Below, one piece after another: positions 29,998 to 38,508 of a stretch of 64,000 bases of DNA. Position 1 is the stretch's first letter. Each line of letters begins with the position of its first letter. The stretch is taken from contig NZ_DS989904.1 in NCBI RefSeq assembly GCF_000155595.1, positions 4,333,987 through 4,397,986 on the forward strand, given 5' to 3'. This DNA comes from Synechococcus sp. PCC 7335 (GTDB lineage: Bacteria > Cyanobacteriota > Cyanobacteriia > Phormidesmidales > Phormidesmidaceae). The translations under genes were made by a program, and so were the position numbers. The notes beneath the pieces are model-generated. The model did no database searches and had not been told where the DNA came from. It saw nothing but the letters and a program-made list of their open reading frames with translations.

Positions 29998-30999
29998 TTA
30001 TTTTCTCAGCCGTTGTAAGGCTAGTTCGCTGCCGCAGTCCACGAAAGTAGATCTAGATGTTGGCTGTGCGTCTGCTTGCATAGAAACCGCACTAGATCGG
30101 TCAACTGGTAGAATTTTGCAGGTCTTTTGAACGAACAACCTACCCTCTCTACTCGCTGGCCCAGTCCAGTTAACCGTAAGATCTAGCAGATAACCCTCAT
30201 CAACGGGTCTTAGCGCTTGAGGAACTTCTACTTGCCAGAATTTTCCTTCGGTTGGGGCATCTAGCAACTCCTTTGCACGCTGGAAAATTGTCTCAAGCTG
30301 AGAGTCCCGAGTATAGAGCCAACGTTCGGTTTGATACCACGGTTGTTCGTTAAGTTCTTCTGTAATCTCAACAGCCATACTTTCTAACAACGGAATCCCT
30401 TGAGCCTGACGCGCTCTGCCTTGATCAAAGTCATAAACAAACGAACTTTGTTCAAGGCTGCTAGCTAGCAAACTGGGATAGTGATTGACCCAGTCTTGTA
30501 CTCGAAAATGGAATAAAATCCAGCTACTCAACAACAGATTGATCAGTGTTGTCATCACTAAGGTCTTATTTGTTGACTGGCTACGTTGCTTCAGCCTAAG
30601 TTCCCAGTCGACAAACTGTGGTAGCGCTAAGACACCCATAGAAATTAGCGGCCAGCAGGTTAGTGCCCAGCGAAACCGAGTATCATCCGTCCACGGGTTG
30701 AACAAAAATAAACAGATGAGTGCGCCTATGATCCAAGGATTGATTGAGAATCTGAATATTTCAATCGGATTCTCCTTAAGTGCCCACCAGATGGCAGAGA
30801 TGAAAAATATCCAGCTAAAATTAGTAAGCAGTGCGACTGCCCACGGGTTGCTCTCGCCAGTAGACTCAACAGCCGCTGCCATAAACAGCGAAAACAAACT
30901 CAGCAGTAGTAAAGTCTGCCATGAGAAATATTCGTTTGGCAAAAGTGGCTGAAGCAGGGTTTTGATCTCTTTACCGAAGCTGCGAAGCAGATCTTGCAT
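29998..30999 (-). CDS. fraD: Septal junction protein FraD-like (DUF5357)
   Basis: A 333-residue protein with about five N-terminal transmembrane helices (residues 28-165), then a large extramembrane domain with a helical stretch (SLEQSSFVYDFDQGRARQAQG) and a beta-rich C-terminal part. In Anabaena FraD is a component of septal junctions connecting neighbouring cells. The start ATG 30999 lies one base past the stop of the upstream fraC-like gene (TGA-g-ATG), so translation is likely coupled. Length is close to Anabaena FraD. Identification relies on topology, length and gene order. Confidence 0.8.
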   Translation of the reverse strand: MQDLLRSFGKEIKTLLQPLLPNEYFSWQTLLLLSLFSLFMAAAVESTGESNPWAVALLTNFSWIFFISAIWWALKENPIEIFRFSINPWIIGALICLFLFNPWTDDTRFRWALTCWPLISMGVLALPQFVDWELRLKQRSQSTNKTLVMTTLINLLLSSWILFHFRVQDWVNHYPSLLASSLEQSSFVYDFDQGRARQAQGIPLLESMAVEITEELNEQPWYQTERWLYTRDSQLETIFQRAKELLDAPTEGKFWQVEVPQALRPVDEGYLLDLTVNWTGPASREGRLFVQKTCKILPVDRSSAVSMQADAQPTSRSTFVDCGSELALQRLRK

Positions 31000-31000
31000 C

Positions 31001-31573
31001 TCAAAAAGTCCATTCCTGCGCTACGGTGCGTAGCAATAGCAGCAGCAAAATCGTGCTAAAGCTAGCAGCATTAGCGTAAATCACAGCGTCCGTGAAGCTA
31101 GAGATAGTGCTCTGCGCTCTAGAAGCATCTCCACGGGCTCTGGCGTATCGAGCGTCTCGAAGGTTTGTTTTCTGGTTTCGAGGTGCCAAAACCTCCCATG
31201 TGTCATCAGCGCGTAGCAGCAATTCTAGTCCTTTTGCCTTGATAAAGATAGCCACAAAGAAAACTACAATGGCGCAAACGAACAGCAAGGCCCCTACCTG
31301 CGCTGTCCAGCCGCCGATTAGCAAGTTATCAAAAAGTACATAGCTGATCATCCGCTCTCTGATGGATATAGAAGCAAGTGGCTCTATAGCCAAGAAGACG
31401 ATCCAGCCAGCGACGACCGTTGCTAGATTAGTCACCAGCGCATACTGCACACTCGTTTGAAATCCTAGCCGTAGCCGCTGCCTTAAGATGCCAGCTTCTA
31501 TCACGATTGTCACCATTAGAAACAAGATCTGGAACACAATCGCTTTGATTGGAAATATTGGCTCATACTCCAT
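31001..31573 (-). CDS. fraC: Filament integrity protein FraC-like
   Basis: The 190-residue protein has three or four hydrophobic helices: an N-terminal one (IVFQILFLMVTIVIEAGIL), then LATVVAGWIVFLAIEP, a third (QVGALLFVCAIVVFFVAIFI) and a C-terminal hydrophobic tail. Between the last two is a basic cytoplasmic stretch (RNQKTNLRDARYARARGD). QRLRLGFQTSVQYA after helix 1 is what I associate with FraC. It starts at ATG 31573 and opens a three-gene operon. FraC and FraD cooperate in cell-cell communication in filamentous cyanobacteria. Confidence 0.82.
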   Translation of the reverse strand: MEYEPIFPIKAIVFQILFLMVTIVIEAGILRQRLRLGFQTSVQYALVTNLATVVAGWIVFLAIEPLASISIRERMISYVLFDNLLIGGWTAQVGALLFVCAIVVFFVAIFIKAKGLELLLRADDTWEVLAPRNQKTNLRDARYARARGDASRAQSTISSFTDAVIYANAASFSTILLLLLLRTVAQEWTF

Positions 31574-31700
31574 TATGGTCTTCGCCTAATATTCTTAAAA
31601 CGCTTGGGATCAAAGCCGCCTCACCAAAAAACGGCTACTTTTACCCACACCGACATACCGCATAAGATATAACCTAGAGGTGAATTTGTGTTAGTTTTCC

Positions 31701-32831
31701 ATGCCTAGAACCATCGGTATCCGCACTGCTCAGAACACCAGCGAACGACTAACGGGTCAAATTCACCTGTATGACGGCGAAGGGAAAGGCAAGTCTCAGG
31801 TTGCTCTAGGTGTAGTGCTACGCTCAATTGGCCTAGGCATTCATCAATTTATGGAAAGCCGAGTACTGCTGCTACGCTTTCTAAAAGGCCCCGGACGGAC
31901 CTATGACGAGGATGCTGCAATCGAGGCATTGCAACGGGGGTTTCCCCACTTGATTGACCAGGTGCGTACAGGAAGATCTGAGTTTTTCGGGCCAGAAGAG
32001 ATCACCAAGTTCGACAAACAAGAGGCCCAACGCGGCTGGGATGTGGCTAAAGGAGCGATCGCATCGGGACTCTATTCTGTCGTTGTTCTAGACGAAATCA
32101 ACCCGGTTTTAGATCTTGGTTTACTTTCGATTGCAGATGTGGTCAAGTCGCTCAGGAATAAACCTGAGCATCTAGAAGTGATCGCGACCGGAAGAGGCGC
32201 ACCGCCACAGCTCATTGAGATTGCCGATTTGCACTCGGAAATGAAGCCGCAGATTCATCAAACCGCCGCAGATATTGGAATTGAAGGCATTGAGATCTAT
32301 ACAGGGGACGGCAAAGGCAAATCGACTAGTGCGCTCGGTAAGGCGCTTCAAGCCATCGGTCGCGGCATCAGCCAAGATAAGTCTCACCGAGTGATGATAA
32401 TCCAATGGCTAAAAGGAGGCAAAGGCTATACAGAAGATGCAGCGATCGCCGCCCTGCGCAAAAGCTATCCGCGCCTAGTCGATCACCAACGCTGTGGCCG
32501 CGACGCGATTGTCTGGAGAGGACAGCAGCAGCCGATTGACTACATCGAAGCCGAACGTGGCTGGGAGGTTGCCAGCACAGCAATCACCTCAGGGCTATAC
32601 AAAACCATCATCCTCGACGAACTCAACCCTACGGTGGATCTAGAGCTACTGCCAGAAGAGCCGATTATCCAGACGCTATTGCGTAAACCCAAAGACACCG
32701 AGGTCATCATCACCGGACGCTGTAAAAATCAGCCTAATTACTTTCAGCTTGCCAGCACGCACTCAGAAGTTTACTGTCACAAGCACTATGCAGAACGCGG
32801 CGTCGAACTCAAACGGGGGGTTGATTTTTGA
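31701..32831 (+). CDS. Tandem-duplicated CobO/BtuR-like P-loop protein
   Basis: The 376-residue protein consists of two homologous halves. Each has a Walker A (GEGKGKSQ at 27-34; GDGKGKST near 202), an EDAAIEAL/EDAAIAAL helix, QRGWDVA/ERGWEVA, and a Walker-B-like segment (VVLDEINP; IILDELNP), ending in VIATGRG and IITGRC. CobO enzymes transfer adenosyl from ATP to cob(I)alamin or its precursors and normally have one such domain. Both P-loops look intact. It may be an adenosyltransferase acting as an internal pseudo-dimer or a relative with another role. Starts at ATG 31701. Confidence 0.82.
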   Translation: MPRTIGIRTAQNTSERLTGQIHLYDGEGKGKSQVALGVVLRSIGLGIHQFMESRVLLLRFLKGPGRTYDEDAAIEALQRGFPHLIDQVRTGRSEFFGPEEITKFDKQEAQRGWDVAKGAIASGLYSVVVLDEINPVLDLGLLSIADVVKSLRNKPEHLEVIATGRGAPPQLIEIADLHSEMKPQIHQTAADIGIEGIEIYTGDGKGKSTSALGKALQAIGRGISQDKSHRVMIIQWLKGGKGYTEDAAIAALRKSYPRLVDHQRCGRDAIVWRGQQQPIDYIEAERGWEVASTAITSGLYKTIILDELNPTVDLELLPEEPIIQTLLRKPKDTEVIITGRCKNQPNYFQLASTHSEVYCHKHYAERGVELKRGVDF

Positions 32832-32921
32832 TTTGGACTTGAGCTACCTCGTGCGAACAAACCCTAGATTGGGCTAACACTCAAGCTAAAGATGAGAGCC
32901 GCTAATGCCCCTATGAGTGAG

Positions 32922-33779
32922 TCAGCGTCCTATCGCTTTTCGCCTTAGGAAAGGCACAACTACCTCACTTACTTTTTCCGACCAATCTTCTTGGGCATAG
33001 TGTCCGGTTTCTTCTAGCTCGGCGATCTCCACATCGGTAAGCGTTTTGGCAAAGTTTTTGGCCAAAGAAACAGGTAGCCACTTATCGGCTGTACCCCAAG
33101 CAATCAGAGTAGGTATGCTCCAGTCTGCAAAGCCTTGATCAATCTCAGGTAAAATGCGCTTTAGCTGAAGCTGTTTGACAGTCGCTAAGAGTGATCGCCC
33201 CGCATCCGAGCTTTTCAAAAACGGCTGACGATAGACTTCTAAGTCTTTATCATCAACCACATATGGTCCTGCGCCTTCTAGCGTGCGATCAACCAGAATT
33301 GGGTCCTGCGTCAGCATATCGCCCACCAGTGGAATGCCCAGCTGCGAAATTTTGAAAGGCACTTTGGCAGCAGTGGTCAGCGGCGTGTTCAAAATTACCA
33401 GGCGCTCAATCTTGTCAGGATGTTTTGCTGCGTACAGTAGCCCCGCCGAGCCCAAAAAACCTTGAACCACTAAATAAAATCGGTCGATTTCTAGCGAGTC
33501 GAGCCAGGTTTCTAATCCAGCGACAAAGGCCTCAGGGGTGTAGTCAAATTCGCGTTTATCTGGCTTGGATGAATAACCATGGCCAATCCAATCAGGTGCG
33601 ATCGCTCTGAAGCCTACATCTGCCAGACTTGCCATCACCTCGCGCCAGCTATAGCTTTGAGAGACCAGCCCATGCAGCAAAACCACTGGTAATTTACCCG
33701 ACTGATTAACCGGCAGTGCTTCTCGATAGAACCACCGTAGTCCACCGGCCTCACATTCTTGCTCTGCAATCTTCCCCAC
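32922..33779 (-). CDS. Alpha/beta hydrolase fold protein with atypical nucleophile elbow
   Basis: The 285-residue protein follows the haloalkane dehalogenase/epoxide hydrolase pattern: oxyanion strand VVLLHGLVSQSYSWR, then APDWIGHGYSSKP. At the elbow, where a Ser or Asp nucleophile is expected (VVQDWGG in dehalogenases), it reads VVQGFLG. The acid (WGTADKWLP) and the histidine (ETGHYAQED) are retained. Hydrolysis through a covalent intermediate therefore looks unlikely in the classic form. Start ATG 33779. Substrate unknown. Confidence 0.82.
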   Translation of the reverse strand: MGKIAEQECEAGGLRWFYREALPVNQSGKLPVVLLHGLVSQSYSWREVMASLADVGFRAIAPDWIGHGYSSKPDKREFDYTPEAFVAGLETWLDSLEIDRFYLVVQGFLGSAGLLYAAKHPDKIERLVILNTPLTTAAKVPFKISQLGIPLVGDMLTQDPILVDRTLEGAGPYVVDDKDLEVYRQPFLKSSDAGRSLLATVKQLQLKRILPEIDQGFADWSIPTLIAWGTADKWLPVSLAKNFAKTLTDVEIAELEETGHYAQEDWSEKVSEVVVPFLRRKAIGR

Positions 33780-33829
33780 TGGCCTACTCCAAACGCTTGG
33801 TATCCCTTTGACCTTACTCCTCTAACAAT

Positions 33830-33884
33830 CCCCAGATCAAACACCCCAGATCAAACACCCCAGTCAAATACCCTGGATCAAACA
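33830..33884. repeat. 14-bp tandem repeat, four copies
   Basis: Two perfect copies of ccccagatcaaaca are followed by two degenerate ones (ccccagtcaaata and ccctggatcaaaca). They sit upstream of the alpha/beta hydrolase start and ahead of the gene at 34025, in the divergent promoter region. A variable-number repeat or binding array is possible. Confidence 0.7.
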
Positions 33885-34024
33885 TATGAAAAATCAAACC
33901 GCAGGCGTTGTTCAGCTTCCTTTACATCCTTCACAAAAAAGAGCACCTATGGCAAACCGTCAATAATGACCAACACGATAAAGACCAAAATGCTACTCTA
34001 ATCCCAGTAAAGCTACCCATCACC

Positions 34025-34441
34025 ATGAGCGCTACTTTCCCTGATGACCAGACAGTCGTCCGCCTTCAACGGATTCGTCCCGATTTGCTTAAGTTGCACA
34101 AAGCGCTGCTCTATTCTGAGCGAACCGTATATGAGCAAACGCATGGTCCGATTGCCAATAGCGGCGAATTTTTTCGACTGGTGACCGAAGATGAAGCTTT
34201 TAGCTGGCTTAGACCCATTTCCCAATTTATTGTCCAGATTGACGAGCTGCTAGATCTGCGGAAGAAAGACGCAGTTGAACCAGAAAGTGCTGCCATTCTG
34301 CTCGAAAAAGCCCGGCTGATGCTAAAGCCGAACAAAGACTCATTGACCCCATTAGGTGAACGGTATTTTCAAGCTATCCAGAGAGATCCCAAAATTGCGC
34401 TAATGCATGCGGATATGGCGGAAAAGCTAAGAGGCGAGTAG
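34025..34441 (+). CDS. Conserved hypothetical protein
   Basis: The 138-residue protein is predicted to be all-helical and soluble (RLQRIRPDLLKLHKALLYSERTVYEQTHG; SWLRPISQFIVQIDELLDL; LTPLGERYFQAIQRD). I chose ATG 34025 because the 39 residues possible upstream have a different composition and look like leader. I recall similar proteins in several bacterial phyla but no function. No Shine-Dalgarno stands out. It precedes the small membrane protein at 34582 by 140 bp. Confidence 0.65.
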   Translation: MSATFPDDQTVVRLQRIRPDLLKLHKALLYSERTVYEQTHGPIANSGEFFRLVTEDEAFSWLRPISQFIVQIDELLDLRKKDAVEPESAAILLEKARLMLKPNKDSLTPLGERYFQAIQRDPKIALMHADMAEKLRGE

Positions 34442-34581
34442 AGAGCACCCAGCTGAGAATGCCGATTGGGAAGATCTCTATGCTCTCTATGGTAGTTATA
34501 AATTTCGTGAATTTGAGCCTATCTTGTTGAGACCCGCTTCTAAGATAAGAGGTGTCTTCTTTGCACTGAAGGATTGTCTCA

Positions 34582-34902
34582 ATGGACCAGGTGATGCAGC
34601 TAGCATTTGTCTTGTTAGCAAAGTTTGTGGTTTGGGTGCGTCCGTTTTTACCTACTATTTGCTTTGTATTTGTGTGGGGAGTGATTTTGCTTACCACCTA
34701 TAACCTGGTTACCGGACTGCGTAAAGGTATCGACAACGTTCGTCAAATGCACCGTATCCCCTGTGCCGGCTGTCAGTATGCGACTAATAGCTACCATCTG
34801 AAATGTTCTATAAGGCCCTCTGTTGCATTCTCAGAGCAGGCTATTGGCTGTCAAGATTTCGAGTCCGGTATCCTACAAGACCTTTCTAGCAAAGCCTACT
34901 AA
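34582..34902 (+). CDS. Small membrane protein with four-cysteine tail
   Basis: The 106-residue protein has one or two N-terminal hydrophobic segments (LAFVLLAKFVVWV and FLPTICFVFVWGVILLTTY). A soluble tail carries a cysteine array: IPCAGCQY (C-x2-C), HLKCSI and AIGCQDFE. Similar tails recur in a family of small cyanobacterial proteins, and a metal or Fe-S site or disulfides are plausible. No function is known to me. It starts at ATG 34582, and its own promoter probably lies in the 140 bp upstream. Confidence 0.7.
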   Translation: MDQVMQLAFVLLAKFVVWVRPFLPTICFVFVWGVILLTTYNLVTGLRKGIDNVRQMHRIPCAGCQYATNSYHLKCSIRPSVAFSEQAIGCQDFESGILQDLSSKAY

Positions 34903-34955
34903 GTTCTCTTTCATGCCTTAATCGAGTTCTTCTCTTATAGAGAACGTAACCGTCA

Positions 34956-36647
34956 CTATTGCTGATACTCTAAGCTTCCTTGGCGGGTGCACCACAGTCG
35001 CTCGATATTCTTCGCTGGAATCGTCAGATGGAGGACATCGCCAGGTTCTAAAATGGCGTTCAGTAAATTCCAACCGTGGAAGCTTTCATGGGTGCTTTGC
35101 AAATAGAGCGGCACTAAATCTGCTTCGATTGCAATCTCTTGAACAAGTCTGTGGCAAAAGGCATGAGTAGGCGTGATCAAAAGAGAAAGCGCAATCCATA
35201 GAATCTCGCCAGTAACGCCACTGCCCAAAATGCGGCCTCCTAGCGCCGCTGCTGCAAAAGTGGATGCCGCAATCTCAAAAGGGTTTAGTACGGTGGTAAA
35301 GTCAAATACTTGAGACATTCTGTTGGCAAGGGTAGGATTGTTGCTGCGTACAACAATCGATAGATGCGCAGCCAGCTCTTTGGCAGTGAGCGCAATCTCT
35401 AGGTTGACCATATCGTCGTTGGTAACCGCAATTAGCGCAGTTGCCTGAGCAATATTCGCCGTTTGCAAGGTTAGCGGCAAGCTCGCATCGGCTAAAATCA
35501 CTGGGATTTGCTGAGACCGAGCCATGCTGAGAAACCGGCTGTCATCATCGCGTTCGATTACCACAACTTTATATCCTTGGGCTAGTAGCTGCTGTGCCGT
35601 TTTGATCCCTACTCCCCCTAGACCACAGATGATGTAATGACCTTTGCTAGGGACCCTGGCCACGTCCCAAAATGCTCTTAGCCGACTACCCAGCACTAGG
35701 TCATTAAGCAGCGCGTAAAAGATTCCGATTACGCCAGCACCGACTAGCATCATCACAGCAGTGAATACCTTCAAAAGCGCAGATGATCTTTCAGCAACGT
35801 CTTCATTGCCACCAGCTCCCGTAATCATGCCCACTGAGAAGTAAAGGGCATCGACTAGGGTGCTTTGCTCCCAGCCAAAGAGAATGTAGGTAAAAGTAGC
35901 GATCGCAATCGTCATCAATAGAAAAAAGCTGACAATCAAACCTGGTCGCAGATAGCGCCGAAACTGTTCTAGCCAAAGAAAGCTTTTTTTGATCTTTTCA
36001 GCGGCGGTAGATCGATAGGTTGCGATGTTAGGATGAGTCCCAATAATCAGGCGATCGCCTGATTGCAAGCGCCGATCTTGGCTCATTGCTTCAATCAGGC
36101 TAATTTCAGCATCAGACGTCAGGTAGTAGATCAGCATTCGGGATCGATCGTTCCAAAGTTCGCTAAGAAGACGATTACACCAAGGATGATCCCGGTGAAT
36201 CCGCTCTTCGTAGATTGGCCAGATGCTCTGGAATAGCTGAAGATGACCGATGGCCACCTGACTCATTGCCGCAAAGGTGAAGATTGGCGCCGAGAGATCT
36301 GCCACGCTCATCGTTGTATGATCGACTAGGGTGCGATCTAGGCGATCGCCTAAACTGTGATTGAACAGTCGATTGATAATGCGAATGCGGGGGTTAAGCA
36401 AACGCGCCTGAAGCAGAATTTCTAGATTAGTAGCATCATCGTTGTTGGCAATAACGATTGTTTGTGCCATTTCGACCCCGGCTCTACGCAGTGTCTCTGT
36501 GCAAAGCAGATCGCCCACAATAATATCTGCTTCCCCTGGAATAGAATAGCGGTTAACGCCTACAACGGCGGCTTGCTGTTGGCGAAGCAGACATAGGACG
36601 CCATAGCCAATAGAATCCAACCCGTAGACGATGATTTGAGGCGTCAT
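34956..36647 (-). CDS. Two-RCK-domain ion channel-like protein (Kch/TrkA-N family)
   Basis: From ATG 36647 the protein has 563 residues: an N-terminal TrkA-N/RCK Rossmann domain (IIVYGLDSIGYGVLCLLRQ), an extended linker, two transmembrane helices around a pore loop (about 240-320), and a second RCK domain (YIICGLGGVGIKTAQQLLAQG). The pore loop aligned to TVGYGD of potassium channels reads TGAGGN, so selectivity may differ or conduction may be lost. A further hydrophobic helix follows near residue 490. Nucleotide or ligand binding to the RCK domains would gate it. It is 125 bp downstream of the LuxR regulator on the same strand. Confidence 0.82.
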   Translation of the reverse strand: MTPQIIVYGLDSIGYGVLCLLRQQQAAVVGVNRYSIPGEADIIVGDLLCTETLRRAGVEMAQTIVIANNDDATNLEILLQARLLNPRIRIINRLFNHSLGDRLDRTLVDHTTMSVADLSAPIFTFAAMSQVAIGHLQLFQSIWPIYEERIHRDHPWCNRLLSELWNDRSRMLIYYLTSDAEISLIEAMSQDRRLQSGDRLIIGTHPNIATYRSTAAEKIKKSFLWLEQFRRYLRPGLIVSFFLLMTIAIATFTYILFGWEQSTLVDALYFSVGMITGAGGNEDVAERSSALLKVFTAVMMLVGAGVIGIFYALLNDLVLGSRLRAFWDVARVPSKGHYIICGLGGVGIKTAQQLLAQGYKVVVIERDDDSRFLSMARSQQIPVILADASLPLTLQTANIAQATALIAVTNDDMVNLEIALTAKELAAHLSIVVRSNNPTLANRMSQVFDFTTVLNPFEIAASTFAAAALGGRILGSGVTGEILWIALSLLITPTHAFCHRLVQEIAIEADLVPLYLQSTHESFHGWNLLNAILEPGDVLHLTIPAKNIERLWCTRQGSLEYQQ

Positions 36648-36772
36648 GGCTGACGATGCTAGAAACAACCGATCACTCTACTCTAAGAAGATCGTGACTC
36701 TTCCAGGTGTAGTCGAGATAACGCTTTTGGGGCGAATTTCAACGCTGACACCAAAAACATTCTACGAGTTAG

Positions 36773-37435
36773 CTATAGCTTCACCAAACCTGCTTTGATC
36801 CCGACGCTAACCGCTTCAGTGCGGCTAGAAACGTCGAGCTTAGCCAAAATAGCGCTGATGTGGAACTTAACAGTGTTCTCAGAGATCGTCAGGACTTGGG
36901 CGATCGCCTTGTTAGAAAGCCCGTCTGCTAGCTGGTTTAGCACCTGAACTTCTCTGGTGGTCAGCGGATCTATAAGATATGGTTCGGCTAGACTAAAGGC
37001 CGTGTCAGATTGAGAAAAGAGAGTTTCTGTAATACTGGGATGAGAGATATTGAAGCCGCTGATAATTGCTGAAATCGCGCATCTCAACTGATTTGCTGAA
37101 ATATCTACAGGCACTATGTTGACAGCGCCTGTGCCGACTAGCTGAGCCGCGCTTTCTCTTGCTTGGGCTTCAATCCCATTTTCTAACAGCATCAACACGC
37201 TTAGCGCATCTTCTAATGGCAGCTCCTCCAGCATTTGAAAGACTGCTTCGCTCTCAGTAATTCCTAGCGCGGATAGCTCAATGATTGCTAGATCTGCCCG
37301 CTGATTCTGCAACCAAGCTTCTAATAACTGTAGATTGCCAACTTGAGCAACGATTTGAGTGGTGGCCATCTTTGACATCGCCGCCATGCCTGCTCTAGTC
37401 ACAGACTGATCCGCACAGATAACAACTTTTTCCAT
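36773..37435 (-). CDS. LuxR/NarL-type regulator with degenerate receiver domain
   Basis: The 220-residue protein has a receiver-like N-terminal domain and a clear GerE/LuxR helix-turn-helix at the C-terminus ([19 protein letters not shown], then [18 protein letters not shown]). In the receiver the acidic pair near residue 8 reads AD, the phosphorylatable Asp (LMD in NarL) reads IIE, and the conserved Lys is absent (VNIVPVDIS). It probably does not use standard phosphorylation. It lies 17 bp downstream of the HtrA-like gene and 125 bp upstream of the channel gene, all one strand. Start ATG 37435. Confidence 0.85.
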   Translation of the reverse strand: MEKVVICADQSVTRAGMAAMSKMATTQIVAQVGNLQLLEAWLQNQRADLAIIELSALGITESEAVFQMLEELPLEDALSVLMLLENGIEAQARESAAQLVGTGAVNIVPVDISANQLRCAISAIISGFNISHPSITETLFSQSDTAFSLAEPYLIDPLTTREVQVLNQLADGLSNKAIAQVLTISENTVKFHISAILAKLDVSSRTEAVSVGIKAGLVKL

Positions 37436-37452
37436 GAACTGTCTTTTATCGC

Positions 37453-38361
37453 CTAGCGCTCACCGACTACAACGGAAACCGAACGAAGTTCTCCGCCGCG
37501 CAGTAGCTGAACTTGTAGCGCTTTGCCAACGCTTTGAGGGCCGAGGAAAGACTGAACCTGTTTGAGGTCTTCCAGCATCTCTCCATCAAAAGTGAGCATG
37601 ATATCGCCTAGCGTCAGGCCAGCGGTATCTGCGGCGCTCTCCGTCTCTACGCTCACGATCAAGATGCCAACGGCCTGGGTGAGATTGTGCTGCTCTCGCA
37701 CATTCTCTGGCAGCGAAATCGCCTGCATTCCTAGACCCAGATAGCCGCGTGATAGCCTGCCACGCTGCTGTAGCTGATTGACGGTAGCCGTCACATTAGT
37801 AGCGGGTATGGTCAAAACCTGACGCCGAGGCCCAAAAGTATTGAAGCCGACAACCTGACCGCCCGCGTTGATCAACGGACAGCCAGCACTACCCCGGTAA
37901 AGGCTGAGATCGACAACGATATAGCAATCGATCTGTCCGCCGCGCTGCGATCGCCATGCCGGCCCGATCTGACAAACTATGCCTAGGCTGGCAAACTGAC
38001 TACGCTTTCGGCCTCGCCCTACCTGATAGCCAACGGTAGAGACCAATTGGCCTAATGCCAATGTCTGTGGATCGCCCAGCACGGCAGCCGGTAAGTCTGT
38101 AGTTTCTGGCAGGGATAGCAGCGCAATATCGGTCGCTAGATCAGTTCCTAACAGCTCCGTGTCGACGGTTTGACCGTTGGGTAGACCAATTTTGAGACTA
38201 TCTTCTGTAGAGAGGGCTTCGCAAGAGGTAACAATTAGTCCCCTTTTCCAATGGATGCCAGTGCCTGCCGAGCGTTTGCCCCAAACAGAGACCACCGATC
38301 GACTGGTGTTAGCGATAATATCCGAGAGATTTTGAGAGAGCGTTTCTAGCGTAGTGTCCAT
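37453..38361 (-). CDS. HtrA/DegP-like protein with PDZ domain and inactivated protease site
   Basis: From ATG 38361 (AAGGAA Shine-Dalgarno just upstream) the protein is 302 residues: a trypsin-like domain then a PDZ domain ([34 protein letters not shown]). The triad looks broken. The His motif (usually LTNNHV) reads VTSCEAL, and the Ser motif (usually GNSGGPL) reads GSAGCPL. The Asp segment TDIALLSLP remains. No signal peptide is evident, so it may be cytoplasmic. It looks like a protein-binding pseudoprotease, cotranscribed with the LuxR regulator 17 bp downstream. Confidence 0.82.
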   Translation of the reverse strand: MDTTLETLSQNLSDIIANTSRSVVSVWGKRSAGTGIHWKRGLIVTSCEALSTEDSLKIGLPNGQTVDTELLGTDLATDIALLSLPETTDLPAAVLGDPQTLALGQLVSTVGYQVGRGRKRSQFASLGIVCQIGPAWRSQRGGQIDCYIVVDLSLYRGSAGCPLINAGGQVVGFNTFGPRRQVLTIPATNVTATVNQLQQRGRLSRGYLGLGMQAISLPENVREQHNLTQAVGILIVSVETESAADTAGLTLGDIMLTFDGEMLEDLKQVQSFLGPQSVGKALQVQLLRGGELRSVSVVVGER

Positions 38362-38508
38362 CAGCTTATTTCCTTGGTGCTCACAACGTATGCTCACAAT
38401 TGTGTTTTGGATGACGCTAGTTAGCACCGCCCATATGAGTAGGGTTATAGAGTGAGTTCTGGGTTCCCAGCGAGACAGACAAAGCGAATCAGCTAAGGCA
38501 GAGGACTT

